A DNA stretch of 32,557 bases from an uncultured Candidatus Saccharibacteria bacterium (GCA_938017655.1 CALIJO010000081.1:1-32557); one strand, 5' to 3'; counted from the stretch's first letter, positions 21,636 to 29,825 are shown. Numbers and translations are program-made. Notes: generated by a model not told the origin, from the sequence alone.

Positions 21636-21643
21636 GAGAAACA

Positions 21644-22408
21644 ATGTTACAGAACAAAAAATCCCTGGGACAGAACTGGCTAAAAGATCGTTTTACTTTG
21701 GAAGAAATTGCCGAAAGCGCGAGAAGTGAAGTGGATTTCTGCGTGGAAATTGGACCGGGCCTCGGTACACTGACAAGTTCACTGCTCAGGCGTTTTCCGA
21801 AAGTCGTGGCGATTGAATTTGATGAGAAATTGGCCCACAACTTACCAAATTCCTTCCCTGGCAAAAACCTGGAAGTGATTAATGCCGATGTTTTGGATTT
21901 TGATTTTAATCAACTTGCTGGAGAATTTTCCGTAGTCGGAAATATTCCTTACTATATCACTAGCCCAATTATTCGTAAATTATTACTACTCGAGAAAAAA
22001 CCGGTAAAAATCGTACTTCTGATGCAAAAGGAAGTGGCGGATCGAATTCTTGAAGAAAAAGGTCGCTACTCGTTTCTGACTTTATTCGTGCAAAATTATG
22101 CCGAGGTAGAAGGGGGGATTTTCGTGGAACGTGAACTTTTCACCCCACCACCAAAAGTTGATTCAGCTTCGGTAATATTTTATCCCCGAGAAAAAGCCTT
22201 AGTCTCAGAAGAAGTTTTGAAATTCGTGAAGCAGTGCTTCGCAAATCCACGCAAAAAACTTCAAGGGATGTTACCACATTTTACCGGGTGTAGTCGTGAA
22301 GAAATCGTGAAGATTTTTGAAGAACTTGGGATTGACTTAGATGCAAGGCCAGCAAACCTGGATTTATTAGAATACGAAAAATTACTAAACAAAATTAAAG
22401 AAAAATAA
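21644..22408 (+). CDS. rsmA: 16S rRNA dimethyladenosine transferase (KsgA)
   Basis: Dimethylates the two adjacent adenosines near the 3' end of 16S rRNA using SAM, a late check in 30S assembly. SAM motif VEIGPGLGTLT (34-44), acidic EFD at 58-60, and the catalytic NIPYYITSPII (100-110, NLPY-type) are all present; the C-terminal helical domain includes FTPPPKVDSASV and CFANPRKKLQGML. The length of 254 residues is normal. TAGGAG stands before the ATG. It is the second gene of an operon with the RpfB-like protein, an arrangement shared with Actinobacteria (rpfB-ksgA) and similar to yabE-rnmV-ksgA in Firmicutes. Confidence 0.96.
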   Translation: MLQNKKSLGQNWLKDRFTLEEIAESARSEVDFCVEIGPGLGTLTSSLLRRFPKVVAIEFDEKLAHNLPNSFPGKNLEVINADVLDFDFNQLAGEFSVVGNIPYYITSPIIRKLLLLEKKPVKIVLLMQKEVADRILEEKGRYSFLTLFVQNYAEVEGGIFVERELFTPPPKVDSASVIFYPREKALVSEEVLKFVKQCFANPRKKLQGMLPHFTGCSREEIVKIFEELGIDLDARPANLDLLEYEKLLNKIKEK

Positions 22409-22414
22409 TCCCAA

Positions 22415-22445
22415 AAAAAATAACCCTTGGTGGGGTTATTTTTTT
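22415..22445. terminator. Bidirectional terminator between rsmA and the UvrD-type helicase gene
   Basis: Stem AATAACCC/GGGTTATT (22419-22426 with 22433-22440), six-base loop, with long A and T runs on either side. It lies between converging genes and overlaps the very end of the helicase gene. Confidence 0.85.
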
Positions 22446-24651
22446 AAAAGTCGATTCCCTCATCGTCGTAGAATATATCATCATAGAATGGGTCGAATTT
22501 TTTGCTTGGCTGAGATTTTGATTTTGAATGTCTAGAATAACTATCATAAGAATCAAAAGGATCATCAGCAAAGTCGTCATCAAAACTACAGCTACGATCG
22601 TGATTGTGATTGAATTTATTACCGAAATTGTTGCCGTTATTATTACTGAAACCATTGCCGTAGCTGCTACCGAAGCTATTATCGGCAAACTCATTAAAGA
22701 GATCTGGTTGATAACCAAGCTCGGCCAGGAAGCGGGATGGCGTATTGACATTAGATTTGCCATGTAAGAATCTCACAGAGGTAAAAGTAAGGAAGAGTCG
22801 TTTTTTGGCGCGAGTCACCCCGACATAAGCCAGACGACGTTCCTCTTCAATGCTATCCTCATCGGAACTCATAGAACTTGGGAAAAGGCCTTCCTCCATA
22901 CCAACGATGAAGACGACTGGAAATTCAAGACCCTTGGCCGCGTGAAGTGTCATAAGGGTGACGGAATTATCACGAGTTGATTCATCGGAAGAAGACATCA
23001 GAGCGGAGTCGGCCAAAAAATCCTCGAGAGTATCAAAATCTTTGGTGTTACCGACTAGAGCGTCGAGGTTTTCCTGACGCTCAGTAGTAGCTGGCGTGCC
23101 ATCATCGACGAGGCTAGCAAAATCGAAATAATTAATTACTTCAGTAATAATCTCCGAAGGGTTAGCGGTGCGGTCGATAGTCTTGAGGAAATTTTGTAGA
23201 CGCAAGAAACTATTTTTGGCCTTACCAGTGAGAACTTGATCGACATCCGGGTCGGTTAATGCACCGTCCAAGCCGAGTACGAGATAGATTTTTTCCAAAC
23301 TAGCTGGACCGATGCCAGAAATAATATTCTTCGTCACCCGTTCGAAAGAAACACGATCACGTGGATTAAGCACGAGCCTTAGAATAGCTAAAACGTCTTT
23401 AATTTCCTTGCGATCATAGAAACGAATGCCGCCGATAATCTTATATGGAATGTCGCGTGAAATCAGGGCTTTTTCCAGGGCGAAACTCTGCGCGTTAGTA
23501 CGATAAAGCACGGCAAAATCCGAGAAATTACTCACCTCATTTTTGGCATTAGCTAGGAGATTGATGATTTTCAGTGCCACAAAACTGGCTTCAGCCGATT
23601 CGTCATTAAGAGCCTGAATTTTCACCTTTTCACCATCACCAGATTCGGTGAATAACTCCTTGGAGCTTCTGGTTTTATTATGCTCGATGATTTGCTGGCC
23701 GGCTCTTAGAATATTGCCGGTACTGCGATAATTTTGCTCGAGCTTGATGACTTTGGCGCCCGGAAAATCCGCCTCGAAGTGCAAGATATTACGAAAATCG
23801 GCGCCACGCCAAGAGTAAATTGACTGCCAGTCGTCGCCCACTACGCAAATATTTTGTTCAGGACCAGTGAGAAGCTTAATCAGACGATATTGCACATGGT
23901 TGGTGTCCTGATACTCATCGATCAAGATATGACGGAAACGGGTCTGCCATTTTTGGTGCACGGCTGGATTGGTTTCAAAAAGCTCCACGGTCTTCAAAAG
24001 CAAATCATCAAAATCAAGAGCAGAGGCAGCGGCCTTGAGTTTTTCATATTCGAAGAAAACCTTGGCGATATTTTTTTGCTGAGGGTAACTGGCGGAAGCC
24101 TCATATTCTTCCGGCAAGACACCGGCATTTTTCGAGCTCGATATAGTACTTTGAATAGTTTTCGGACGGAGATTCTTATCTTCAAATCGGAGATTTTTAA
24201 TCGCGCGCTTAATCAAAGCTTCCTGGTCAGAAGTGTCATAAATCAGAAAATTGCGGTCAAGATGAAGATTTTCAGCCTCCATACGCAAAATTTTGACACA
24301 GATACCATGGAAGGTACCCATAAACGGCATAAAATTGCGTGGCACTTCCGTAGTCGCAAAAAGATCGGAAGAGAAGAAAGATTTCAGGCTATCAGGATAT
24401 TGATCAGTTTCTTTCGAGGCTTGCTTCAAGAGATGAAAAAGGCGTTCGCGCATTTCTCTGGCGGCTTTATTGGTAAAAGTGACTGCAAGAATTTGTGAAG
24501 GCAAAATTCCATGAGTAATTAAGTTCGCAATACGATGCGTGAGAGTTTTAGTTTTACCAGAACCAGCACCAGCCAAAATCAAGAGCGGTCCAGAAAGAGT
24601 TTCGACAGCGTCAGCTTGGGCGGGATTTAATCCAGCAGTAAAAAGATTCAT
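22444..24651 (-). CDS. UvrD/PcrA-type superfamily 1 DNA helicase
   Basis: An ATP-dependent 3'-5' helicase of repair and replication. All SF1A motifs are seen: Walker A AGAGSGKT (28-35), Ia TFTNKAAREMRERL, II LIDEYQDTNHVQYRL, III VGDDWQSIYSWRGAD, IV QNYRSTGNIL, V LMTLHAAKGLEFPVVFIVGMEEGLFPS, VI EERRLAYVGVTRAKKRLFL. The length of 735 matches PcrA and UvrD. The last ~85 residues are low complexity: first Asn/Gly/Phe/Ser, then Asp/Ser/Lys, ending in an acidic aromatic tail (FDPFYDDIFYDDEGIDF), in place of the Tudor-like RNA polymerase-binding domain of PcrA. The -10 box is six bases from the ATG, just after the stop codon of the upstream gene. PcrA and UvrD cannot be separated here. Confidence 0.93.
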   Translation of the reverse strand: MNLFTAGLNPAQADAVETLSGPLLILAGAGSGKTKTLTHRIANLITHGILPSQILAVTFTNKAAREMRERLFHLLKQASKETDQYPDSLKSFFSSDLFATTEVPRNFMPFMGTFHGICVKILRMEAENLHLDRNFLIYDTSDQEALIKRAIKNLRFEDKNLRPKTIQSTISSSKNAGVLPEEYEASASYPQQKNIAKVFFEYEKLKAAASALDFDDLLLKTVELFETNPAVHQKWQTRFRHILIDEYQDTNHVQYRLIKLLTGPEQNICVVGDDWQSIYSWRGADFRNILHFEADFPGAKVIKLEQNYRSTGNILRAGQQIIEHNKTRSSKELFTESGDGEKVKIQALNDESAEASFVALKIINLLANAKNEVSNFSDFAVLYRTNAQSFALEKALISRDIPYKIIGGIRFYDRKEIKDVLAILRLVLNPRDRVSFERVTKNIISGIGPASLEKIYLVLGLDGALTDPDVDQVLTGKAKNSFLRLQNFLKTIDRTANPSEIITEVINYFDFASLVDDGTPATTERQENLDALVGNTKDFDTLEDFLADSALMSSSDESTRDNSVTLMTLHAAKGLEFPVVFIVGMEEGLFPSSMSSDEDSIEEERRLAYVGVTRAKKRLFLTFTSVRFLHGKSNVNTPSRFLAELGYQPDLFNEFADNSFGSSYGNGFSNNNGNNFGNKFNHNHDRSCSFDDDFADDPFDSYDSYSRHSKSKSQPSKKFDPFYDDIFYDDEGIDF

Positions 24652-24657
24652 AGATTA

Positions 24658-24663
24658 ATTATA
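24658..24663 (-). promoter_or_regulatory. Helicase gene -10 box, predicted leaderless
   Basis: TATAAT on the minus strand at 24658-24663, six bases before the ATG at 24651 and two bases beyond the upstream stop codon. The -35 region would lie within the coding sequence of the upstream gene; no clear consensus is seen there. Confidence 0.5.
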
Positions 24664-24665
24664 CG

Positions 24666-25484
24666 CTACTTAACGACAAATATCCGCTGAATCATTTGCT
24701 GACAGATAGACATTGAAGCGAGATAACTGGCGAGAAAAAGTAATAACGTGATAGTAAAAATAAAAATGCGCCATCCCATTAAATCGTAGAGGAAATAATT
24801 TAGCACAATTAGAGCGAGGAGGCTAATCAAGATAATCAGAGTGAGAATATCCATGTATTTCTTGGTAATGGCAAAATTTTGCTTTATCTCATGAATGGTA
24901 TCGTGCATGGTGAGTTGGCCCAGGTAAACTTGCACAATATAATGCGTAGTGGCATTTAACACGGCGGAATTAATCGATTGACCAGACTCCGCGAGAGAGT
25001 GATCAATCTTGGCAGAAAAATTATCCATCAGGGTTTGTTCGAGATCAATATTGCTAGGAATTTGATAAATATTATCGATGATGAGATTCTGATATTTTTG
25101 ATACTCCTCGGGCAGAATTAGTTGGCCAAGCAGCTTCGGAAAGTTATTCTGCAGAGTTTGAAGATTATACATAACCTCGCCCGGCATGATTTGATTATCT
25201 GGAAGATTTTGCGCGAAATTAACAATCTCCGAATTCATAGTGTTAGTAAATTCCTGATTGCCTGAGCCATAAAAGCGGTCGATAATGGCAGATTTAGTTT
25301 GAGAGACTTTGATCGCATAGTAAGTGGGATTTTCACTAAAATATTTTTTCACAAAATTGGCATTCATAAAAGTCTGGTTGGCTTGACTAATAAAACCAGC
25401 AAGCAGGGCCACCACAAACAAGAAAATTAGCGCCAGAAGATGACGAATTTTGAAGCGCTTGAAATTTTGCTGGATATTGAGCAT
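24666..25484 (-). CDS. Hypothetical membrane protein (272 aa)
   Basis: Not recognised. One TM near the start (~14-34), then a polar ~170-residue domain rich in Asn, Gln and Ile (likely helical and outside the cell), then two TM segments (~211-230 and ~240-262) separated by a short YDLMGWR turn, and a short C-terminal tail. No Cys pair, no catalytic motif. This layout (TM, large loop, TM pair) resembles sensor or sortase-like anchors but there is no sequence match I can name. It lies 14 bases upstream of the helicase gene and has a -10 box 7 bases before its own ATG, so it may be read with the helicase gene as an operon. Confidence 0.75.
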   Translation of the reverse strand: MLNIQQNFKRFKIRHLLALIFLFVVALLAGFISQANQTFMNANFVKKYFSENPTYYAIKVSQTKSAIIDRFYGSGNQEFTNTMNSEIVNFAQNLPDNQIMPGEVMYNLQTLQNNFPKLLGQLILPEEYQKYQNLIIDNIYQIPSNIDLEQTLMDNFSAKIDHSLAESGQSINSAVLNATTHYIVQVYLGQLTMHDTIHEIKQNFAITKKYMDILTLIILISLLALIVLNYFLYDLMGWRIFIFTITLLLFLASYLASMSICQQMIQRIFVVK

Positions 25485-25491
25485 TACCTTT

Positions 25492-25500
25492 ATTATAGCA
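25492..25500 (-). promoter_or_regulatory. Promoter of the hypothetical membrane protein, predicted leaderless
   Basis: Extended -10 TGCTATAAT on the minus strand (TATAAT at 25492-25497), seven bases before the ATG. It directly adjoins the murA terminator. Confidence 0.6.
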
Positions 25501-25533
25501 AAGAAATATCAGGCCACGCGGAACCTGATATTT
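25500..25533 (-). terminator. Terminator of the HTH-MurA gene
   Basis: AAATATCAGG/CCTGATATTT (25504-25513 with 25524-25533) with a 10-base loop, followed on the minus strand by TTTCTTTG. Confidence 0.8.
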
Positions 25534-25585
25534 TTATGCTGCAATGGATGCGATGTTTCTATCTAAGAAATATCTAATTAGGATC

Positions 25586-27133
25586 CTAGATGCCAACCAA
25601 CGGTTTAACGTCGGCGCCCAAGTGATTGAGGCGACGGGCAAAATCTTGATAACCGCGATTAATCGAATAGACGTTGCGTAAGATAGAAACGCCAGGGGCA
25701 GCCAACATGCCGAGCAGTAAGACTACAGCCGGACGAAGAGCTGGAGGTGAAACGAGTTCAGCCGCGCGCCAATTAGTCGGGCCAGAGACGTAAAAACGGT
25801 GTGCGTCGAGTAATTCTACCTTGGCGTTTAGGTTGGTGAGGTAAGTGGAATAAATCGCACGATTTTCAAAAACCCAGTCATGAATCAAGGTGCGCCCTTT
25901 AGCCATGGCGGCAATCACGGTGAAGAATGGGAGGCTATCAATATTGAGACCTGGGAATGGCATGGGATGAATTTTGTCAGCCGGTGCCACTAGGTTGGAT
26001 TTTAGGATATGCAAATCGACTAGACGAGTACGGCCATTATAAGAGAAGTATTCCTCAGAACGCTCAATTTTCGCGTGCATAGAACGCAAAACTTCGAGCT
26101 CAATTTCAAGAAATTCAATCGGGGCGCGCGTAATGGTAATTTCAGATTTAGTGACTAAACCAGCTGCCAGAAAAGACATAGCTTCGATCGGGTCTTCGCT
26201 AGGATAATATTCCACATCCTTATCGATGCATTTTTGACCATGAACTACGAGTGTAGTAGTACCGATCCCCTCAATTTTAACTCCGAGGTCCTGCAGGAAG
26301 AAACAGACATCTTGTACCATGTAGTTTGGCGAAGCCCCCACGATGGTGGTTTGACCAGGATAAAGCGCAGCGGCCATAAGAATATTTTCCGTCACCGTGT
26401 CACCACGTTCGATAAGGACAATACGTTTCCCGGATTCATCGTGAAGCACTTTTTGATCCACCTTAGCCTCGTAAAAACCAGTATGAGTAGTAGCATCGAC
26501 ATTTAAGCCAAAAACTGAAAGGGCGCGAAGATGTGGCTCGACAGTGCGAGTACCAAGAGAACAGCCACCAGCATAAGGCAGGGCAAATTCCTTATAAAAA
26601 TGGAGCAGTGGGCCCATCAACATGAGAACTGAGCGAGTTTTGCGGGCGGCAGCGAGATCCATTTCATCAAGCTTGAGCTCACGTGGAGGAGTGATTTCTA
26701 AATCTTTTTGGCGATTAACCCAGCGACATTTCACGCCGATAGACTCAAGCACCTCGATAATACGAAAAACTTCTTCGATACGAGCAAGTTTTTTTAGCGT
26801 AGTGCGGCCACGGTTAAGTAGGGCAGCACAAAGCAGGGCTACGCCAGCATTTTTGGAAGAATTAACGGTAATAGAGCCGCTGAGTGTCTTGCCGCCATTA
26901 ATACGATAAGACTGAAAAGAAGAGTCGCTGACGGCCAAAATCTGATGACCGAGCGCGGAGGAAATTTTCTTAATCATTTCGAGAGAAGTATTTTGATCAC
27001 CTTTTTCGATACGATGGACGGCGGATTGAGAGGTGCCAATCATCTTCGCGAGCTCACCCTGAGTAATGCCCTTTTCACGGCGCAGATTAGTGATAATGGC
27101 GCCGATTTCTTCTTGATAAGTTTTTTGTTTCAT
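25586..27133 (-). CDS. murA: MurA (UDP-GlcNAc enolpyruvyl transferase) fused to an N-terminal XRE-type HTH domain
   Basis: First committed step of peptidoglycan synthesis, adding enolpyruvate to UDP-GlcNAc. Residues ~8-67 form a Cro/C1-type HTH (ITNLRREKGITQGELAKMIGTSQSAVHRIEKGDQNTSLEMIKKISSALG). Residues ~75-515 form the EPSP-synthase-like fold with MurA key residues: Lys94 and Asn95 (SSKNAGVALL), catalytic Cys191 in YAGGCSLGTRTVEPHL with Arg196, Asp399 (PGLNIDSLP), VFENRAIY (421-428), Arg467 (PALRPAVVLLLG) and the closing INRGYQDFARRLNHLGA. So the enzyme part looks active. Length 515 against ~420 for ordinary MurA; the surplus is the HTH. The promoter carries an 18-bp near-palindrome over its -10 box. 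Monocistronic. Confidence 0.93.
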   Translation of the reverse strand: MKQKTYQEEIGAIITNLRREKGITQGELAKMIGTSQSAVHRIEKGDQNTSLEMIKKISSALGHQILAVSDSSFQSYRINGGKTLSGSITVNSSKNAGVALLCAALLNRGRTTLKKLARIEEVFRIIEVLESIGVKCRWVNRQKDLEITPPRELKLDEMDLAAARKTRSVLMLMGPLLHFYKEFALPYAGGCSLGTRTVEPHLRALSVFGLNVDATTHTGFYEAKVDQKVLHDESGKRIVLIERGDTVTENILMAAALYPGQTTIVGASPNYMVQDVCFFLQDLGVKIEGIGTTTLVVHGQKCIDKDVEYYPSEDPIEAMSFLAAGLVTKSEITITRAPIEFLEIELEVLRSMHAKIERSEEYFSYNGRTRLVDLHILKSNLVAPADKIHPMPFPGLNIDSLPFFTVIAAMAKGRTLIHDWVFENRAIYSTYLTNLNAKVELLDAHRFYVSGPTNWRAAELVSPPALRPAVVLLLGMLAAPGVSILRNVYSINRGYQDFARRLNHLGADVKPLVGI

Positions 27134-27160
27134 AAAAACCTTTCCTAATAAACCATAAAT

Positions 27161-27189
27161 ATTATATCATGGATGGTATATTTTGAAAA
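27161..27189 (-). promoter_or_regulatory. HTH-MurA promoter with overlapping operator-like palindrome
   Basis: On the minus strand TTTTCA (27184-27189), 17 bases, extended TGATATAAT (TATAAT at 27161-27166). The plus strand reads TATATCATGGATGGTATA at 27163-27180, arms of eight bases with one mismatch around GG; it overlaps the -10 box and spacer. CCTTTCCT at 27139-27146 is the complement of the ribosome binding site AGGAAAGG. Confidence 0.6.
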
Positions 27190-27219
27190 TAAAATAAGAC
27201 CTCTATGCGAGGCCTTATT
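27186..27219 (-). terminator. galU terminator
   Basis: On the minus strand AATAAGGCCTC/GAGGTCTTATT (27209-27219 with 27193-27203), five-base loop, then TTTATTTTC. One G-U pair. Confidence 0.82.
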
Positions 27220-27237
27220 CGGAGAATTTTTCAGATT

Positions 27238-28083
27238 TTAGGCTTCTTTGACGCCACAAACTACATTGTTGGCATGCACCCAGCCCTCGACCGAGCCACC
27301 GTCAAGATATTGACCAGAAGTGGAAGCGACGCGCATGGTTTGACCTTGTTTGATGTAATCGTAAATTGGGTCAGTAATCATATATTCCTGGTCAGTTGGG
27401 CCAAAGTCATGCTCATTGACATAGGCGACGATCTTTTGCAATAAATCGGCAGAAAGAATGTACTTACTGACATTAATCAGGTTAGATGGAGCTTCTTCGA
27501 CGGATGGTTTTTCGACCACATTAGTAAGCTTGCCGTCCTGAACTTCAAGAACACCATATTTATCAACTTTTTCTTTAGGAATTTCGACACCAAGAATAGC
27601 GGAGTCGGTTTCAGATTGAAGAGAATTAATCAGAGAAGTGGCAGCAGATTCGCCCTCTGGATTCCAGATAAAGTCGTCTCCCATATAGACAATCACTGGC
27701 TCATTGAGATTATATTCCTCAGCAGCCATAGCCACAGGTACGGCGGTACCGTATTTACTATTGGCGTCTTGAGCAATGTAATGGATCTTAACGTGCTCTG
27801 GGAGAGTTTTAGTGAGAGCCACACGGTCGCCCTTACCGCGCGAGATTAGATAATCATTCAGCACAATATTGTCCGAGTAGAATTCGCGAACTTGGCAAGG
27901 TTCGGTATTGCTGACCACCATATAGATATCGGTGACGCCGGCTTCAATGAGTTCTTGCACGGAATAATCGACGAGCGGACGGTTACCGACTGGTAACATG
28001 GATTTTTCAATAACTTTAGTAATCGGTAGACGACGGGTACCCCATCCGGCCACAGGAATAATGGCTTTGGTAATTTTCTGCAT
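27238..28083 (-). CDS. galU: UTP-glucose-1-phosphate uridylyltransferase
   Basis: Makes UDP-glucose from UTP and glucose-1-phosphate, feeding surface glycans. The nucleotide-binding signature AGWGTRRLPITKVIEKSMLPV (12-32) fits the GalU pattern 'AG.GTR.LP.TK...K.M.P'; also seen are KYGTAVPVAMA, the metal-binding YMGDDF, VEKP (substrate lysine region) and the LDGG loop near the end. At 281 residues it is about 20 shorter than E. coli GalU. Its own promoter carries AAGGAG before the ATG. No sugar-transferase neighbours here; with the Wzz/BY-kinase and phosphatase genes in this window it points to a sugar-containing envelope polymer. Confidence 0.92.
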   Translation of the reverse strand: MQKITKAIIPVAGWGTRRLPITKVIEKSMLPVGNRPLVDYSVQELIEAGVTDIYMVVSNTEPCQVREFYSDNIVLNDYLISRGKGDRVALTKTLPEHVKIHYIAQDANSKYGTAVPVAMAAEEYNLNEPVIVYMGDDFIWNPEGESAATSLINSLQSETDSAILGVEIPKEKVDKYGVLEVQDGKLTNVVEKPSVEEAPSNLINVSKYILSADLLQKIVAYVNEHDFGPTDQEYMITDPIYDYIKQGQTMRVASTSGQYLDGGSVEGWVHANNVVCGVKEA

Positions 28084-28100
28084 TTTTTCTCCTTTTCTGC

Positions 28101-28110
28101 ATTATACCAT
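28101..28110 (-). promoter_or_regulatory. galU extended -10 promoter and ribosome binding site
   Basis: The minus strand reads ATGGTATAAT (TATAAT at 28101-28106, TG in extended position), then a short leader with AAGGAG (complement at 28089-28094) five bases from the ATG. Confidence 0.65.
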
Positions 28111-28180
28111 ATTTTCCCCAGATAACACCTCTTAACCTGAGTTGACATCTCAAGTGCAACACCTTGAGGAGTTAGAGCAG
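28105..28180. repeat. Nested inverted repeats between gpmI and galU
   Basis: CTCAAG (28150-28155) and CTTGAG (28164-28169) form a six-bp stem with an eight-base loop; outside it ACCTG/CAGGT arms lie at about 28135 and 28177. There is no T run on either strand. It may be a weak terminator of gpmI or a regulatory site of galU. Confidence 0.3.
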
Positions 28181-28188
28181 GTAACAAG

Positions 28189-29802
28189 TTATTTAAAACT
28201 AATCAAGGAGTCGCGCCAATACTCAGAGTGTTCACTAATTAAGAGGTCAGCAATAGTGGCGGCGATATTGGTGAGGCCGGCATCAGGCAAGTTTTTTAGT
28301 CGATAGTACTGACTAAACTCGGTATTATCGTAAAAATAACAGGGGACGAGATTAGTGGTATGTGAAGTTTTAGCTTGGTGGGTGGTAGTATCGAAAAGTT
28401 CCTCGGCATTACCGTGATCGGCAGTAATTAACATCATACCGCCTAGCTCATCAACCTTTTTCGCGAGGCGCTGAAGTTGCAAATCTATGGCTTCCATAGC
28501 AACTACGGTTGGCTCGAGCTCACCAAAATGCCCCACCATATCGCCACCAGCAAAGTTAATTCGTACAAAATCAAAATTAGCCATTTTTTCGATAACGGCG
28601 TCAGTAATTTCCGCGGATTTCATCCAAGGACGCTCGTCGTAAGGACGCGTATCGGATTTAACTTCAAGGAATTCTTCGCCAGGCAGTGACTCGTAACTGT
28701 TACCATTAAAGTAGTAAGTGATGTGGCCAAACTTGGCAGTCTCAGAACAGGCTAACTGAGTGAGATTTTTGGCAGCCAAATATTCATGCAAGGTGTGATG
28801 AATTTCGACTGGTGCGACCAAGGTATGCTCCGGAAAATGACGGTCCACATCATATTCGGTGAGACTGGCAAAGTAAATCGGTAATTTCTGGTTCTGCTCG
28901 GTGTCACGATTGAACCCCGTAAAATCATCAAGGCAGAAAGCTTCGGCAATTTCAAGGGCGCGATCGGCACGAAAATCAAAATAGATGAAACTATCGTGCG
29001 GCTGGACTAGACCGACGGGACGCTTTTCCTGGTCCGTCACTACGAAAGCTGGAAGGTACTGATCCTGGAGACTAGGGTCAGATTCACGGAAAAATTTAAT
29101 TGCCGCGTCCGCAGAATTAAAGTAATGAGCAGCCTGGCCATGAACTAAGGCCTGCCAGCCACGTTCCACGATCGACCAATCAGTTTGATAGCGGTCGGCA
29201 ATGAAGACCATGCGACCACCGCCAGAGGCAATTTGAATATCGACGTCGAACTCGGCTTTGATTTCTGTGACCGCTTGGTTAAACATGGCGAGATATTTTT
29301 CAGCCGACTGCGGAGCAACATCGCGACCATCGAAGACCGCGTGTACACGCATAGTTTTGATACCAGATTCGGCAGCGCGTCTTAGCATGGCAAATAGATG
29401 AGATAACTCACTATGTACGCCACCATCAGAGAAAATTCCGGAAAAATGTAGGGTGGACTGGTGGGTTTTGAGATTTTCGATAGCCCCCTGCCAAGCGCTG
29501 GATTGCCAGATTTCACCGGTAGAAAAAGCTTGATTAATTTTAGCAATACCCTGCTTAATGATTTGACCGCTGCCAAGCGCATTATGCCCCACTTCGGAGT
29601 TACCCATTTGACCAGCCAAAATACCCACCGCCTCACCGGAAGCTTGAAGGGCTAACTTAGGATAATTTTCCTCCAATTGATGTAAAAACTCAGTGTAGGC
29701 TAGCGCCACGGCATTGCCTTCGATTTCCTGACGGATACCCACTCCATCCATCACCACAAGGACGACTGGACCGGTATAATTTTTCTTTGATTTTACTTGC
29801 AT
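28189..29802 (-). CDS. gpmI: 2,3-bisphosphoglycerate-independent phosphoglycerate mutase
   Basis: Interconverts 3- and 2-phosphoglycerate in lower glycolysis using two Mn ions. Hallmarks: VVMDGVGIR (Asp19), GNSEVGHNALGSG with phosphoserine Ser69, FSDGGVHSELSHL, VHAVFDGRDVAP, IYFDFRADRA, FAGGDMVGHFG and ITADHGNAEE. The length of 537 is a little above the usual 510-515. It is the third gene of the murB-folD-gpmI operon, 23 bases after folD, with AAAAAGGGTGAG before the ATG. The region after it up to galU (28084-28188) contains no clear terminator with a T run, only inverted repeats. Mixed operon content (wall, folate, glycolysis) is typical of compact genomes. Confidence 0.96.
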   Translation of the reverse strand: MQVKSKKNYTGPVVLVVMDGVGIRQEIEGNAVALAYTEFLHQLEENYPKLALQASGEAVGILAGQMGNSEVGHNALGSGQIIKQGIAKINQAFSTGEIWQSSAWQGAIENLKTHQSTLHFSGIFSDGGVHSELSHLFAMLRRAAESGIKTMRVHAVFDGRDVAPQSAEKYLAMFNQAVTEIKAEFDVDIQIASGGGRMVFIADRYQTDWSIVERGWQALVHGQAAHYFNSADAAIKFFRESDPSLQDQYLPAFVVTDQEKRPVGLVQPHDSFIYFDFRADRALEIAEAFCLDDFTGFNRDTEQNQKLPIYFASLTEYDVDRHFPEHTLVAPVEIHHTLHEYLAAKNLTQLACSETAKFGHITYYFNGNSYESLPGEEFLEVKSDTRPYDERPWMKSAEITDAVIEKMANFDFVRINFAGGDMVGHFGELEPTVVAMEAIDLQLQRLAKKVDELGGMMLITADHGNAEELFDTTTHQAKTSHTTNLVPCYFYDNTEFSQYYRLKNLPDAGLTNIAATIADLLISEHSEYWRDSLISFK

Positions 29803-29825
29803 GACTCACCCTTTTTAATTTTTAA

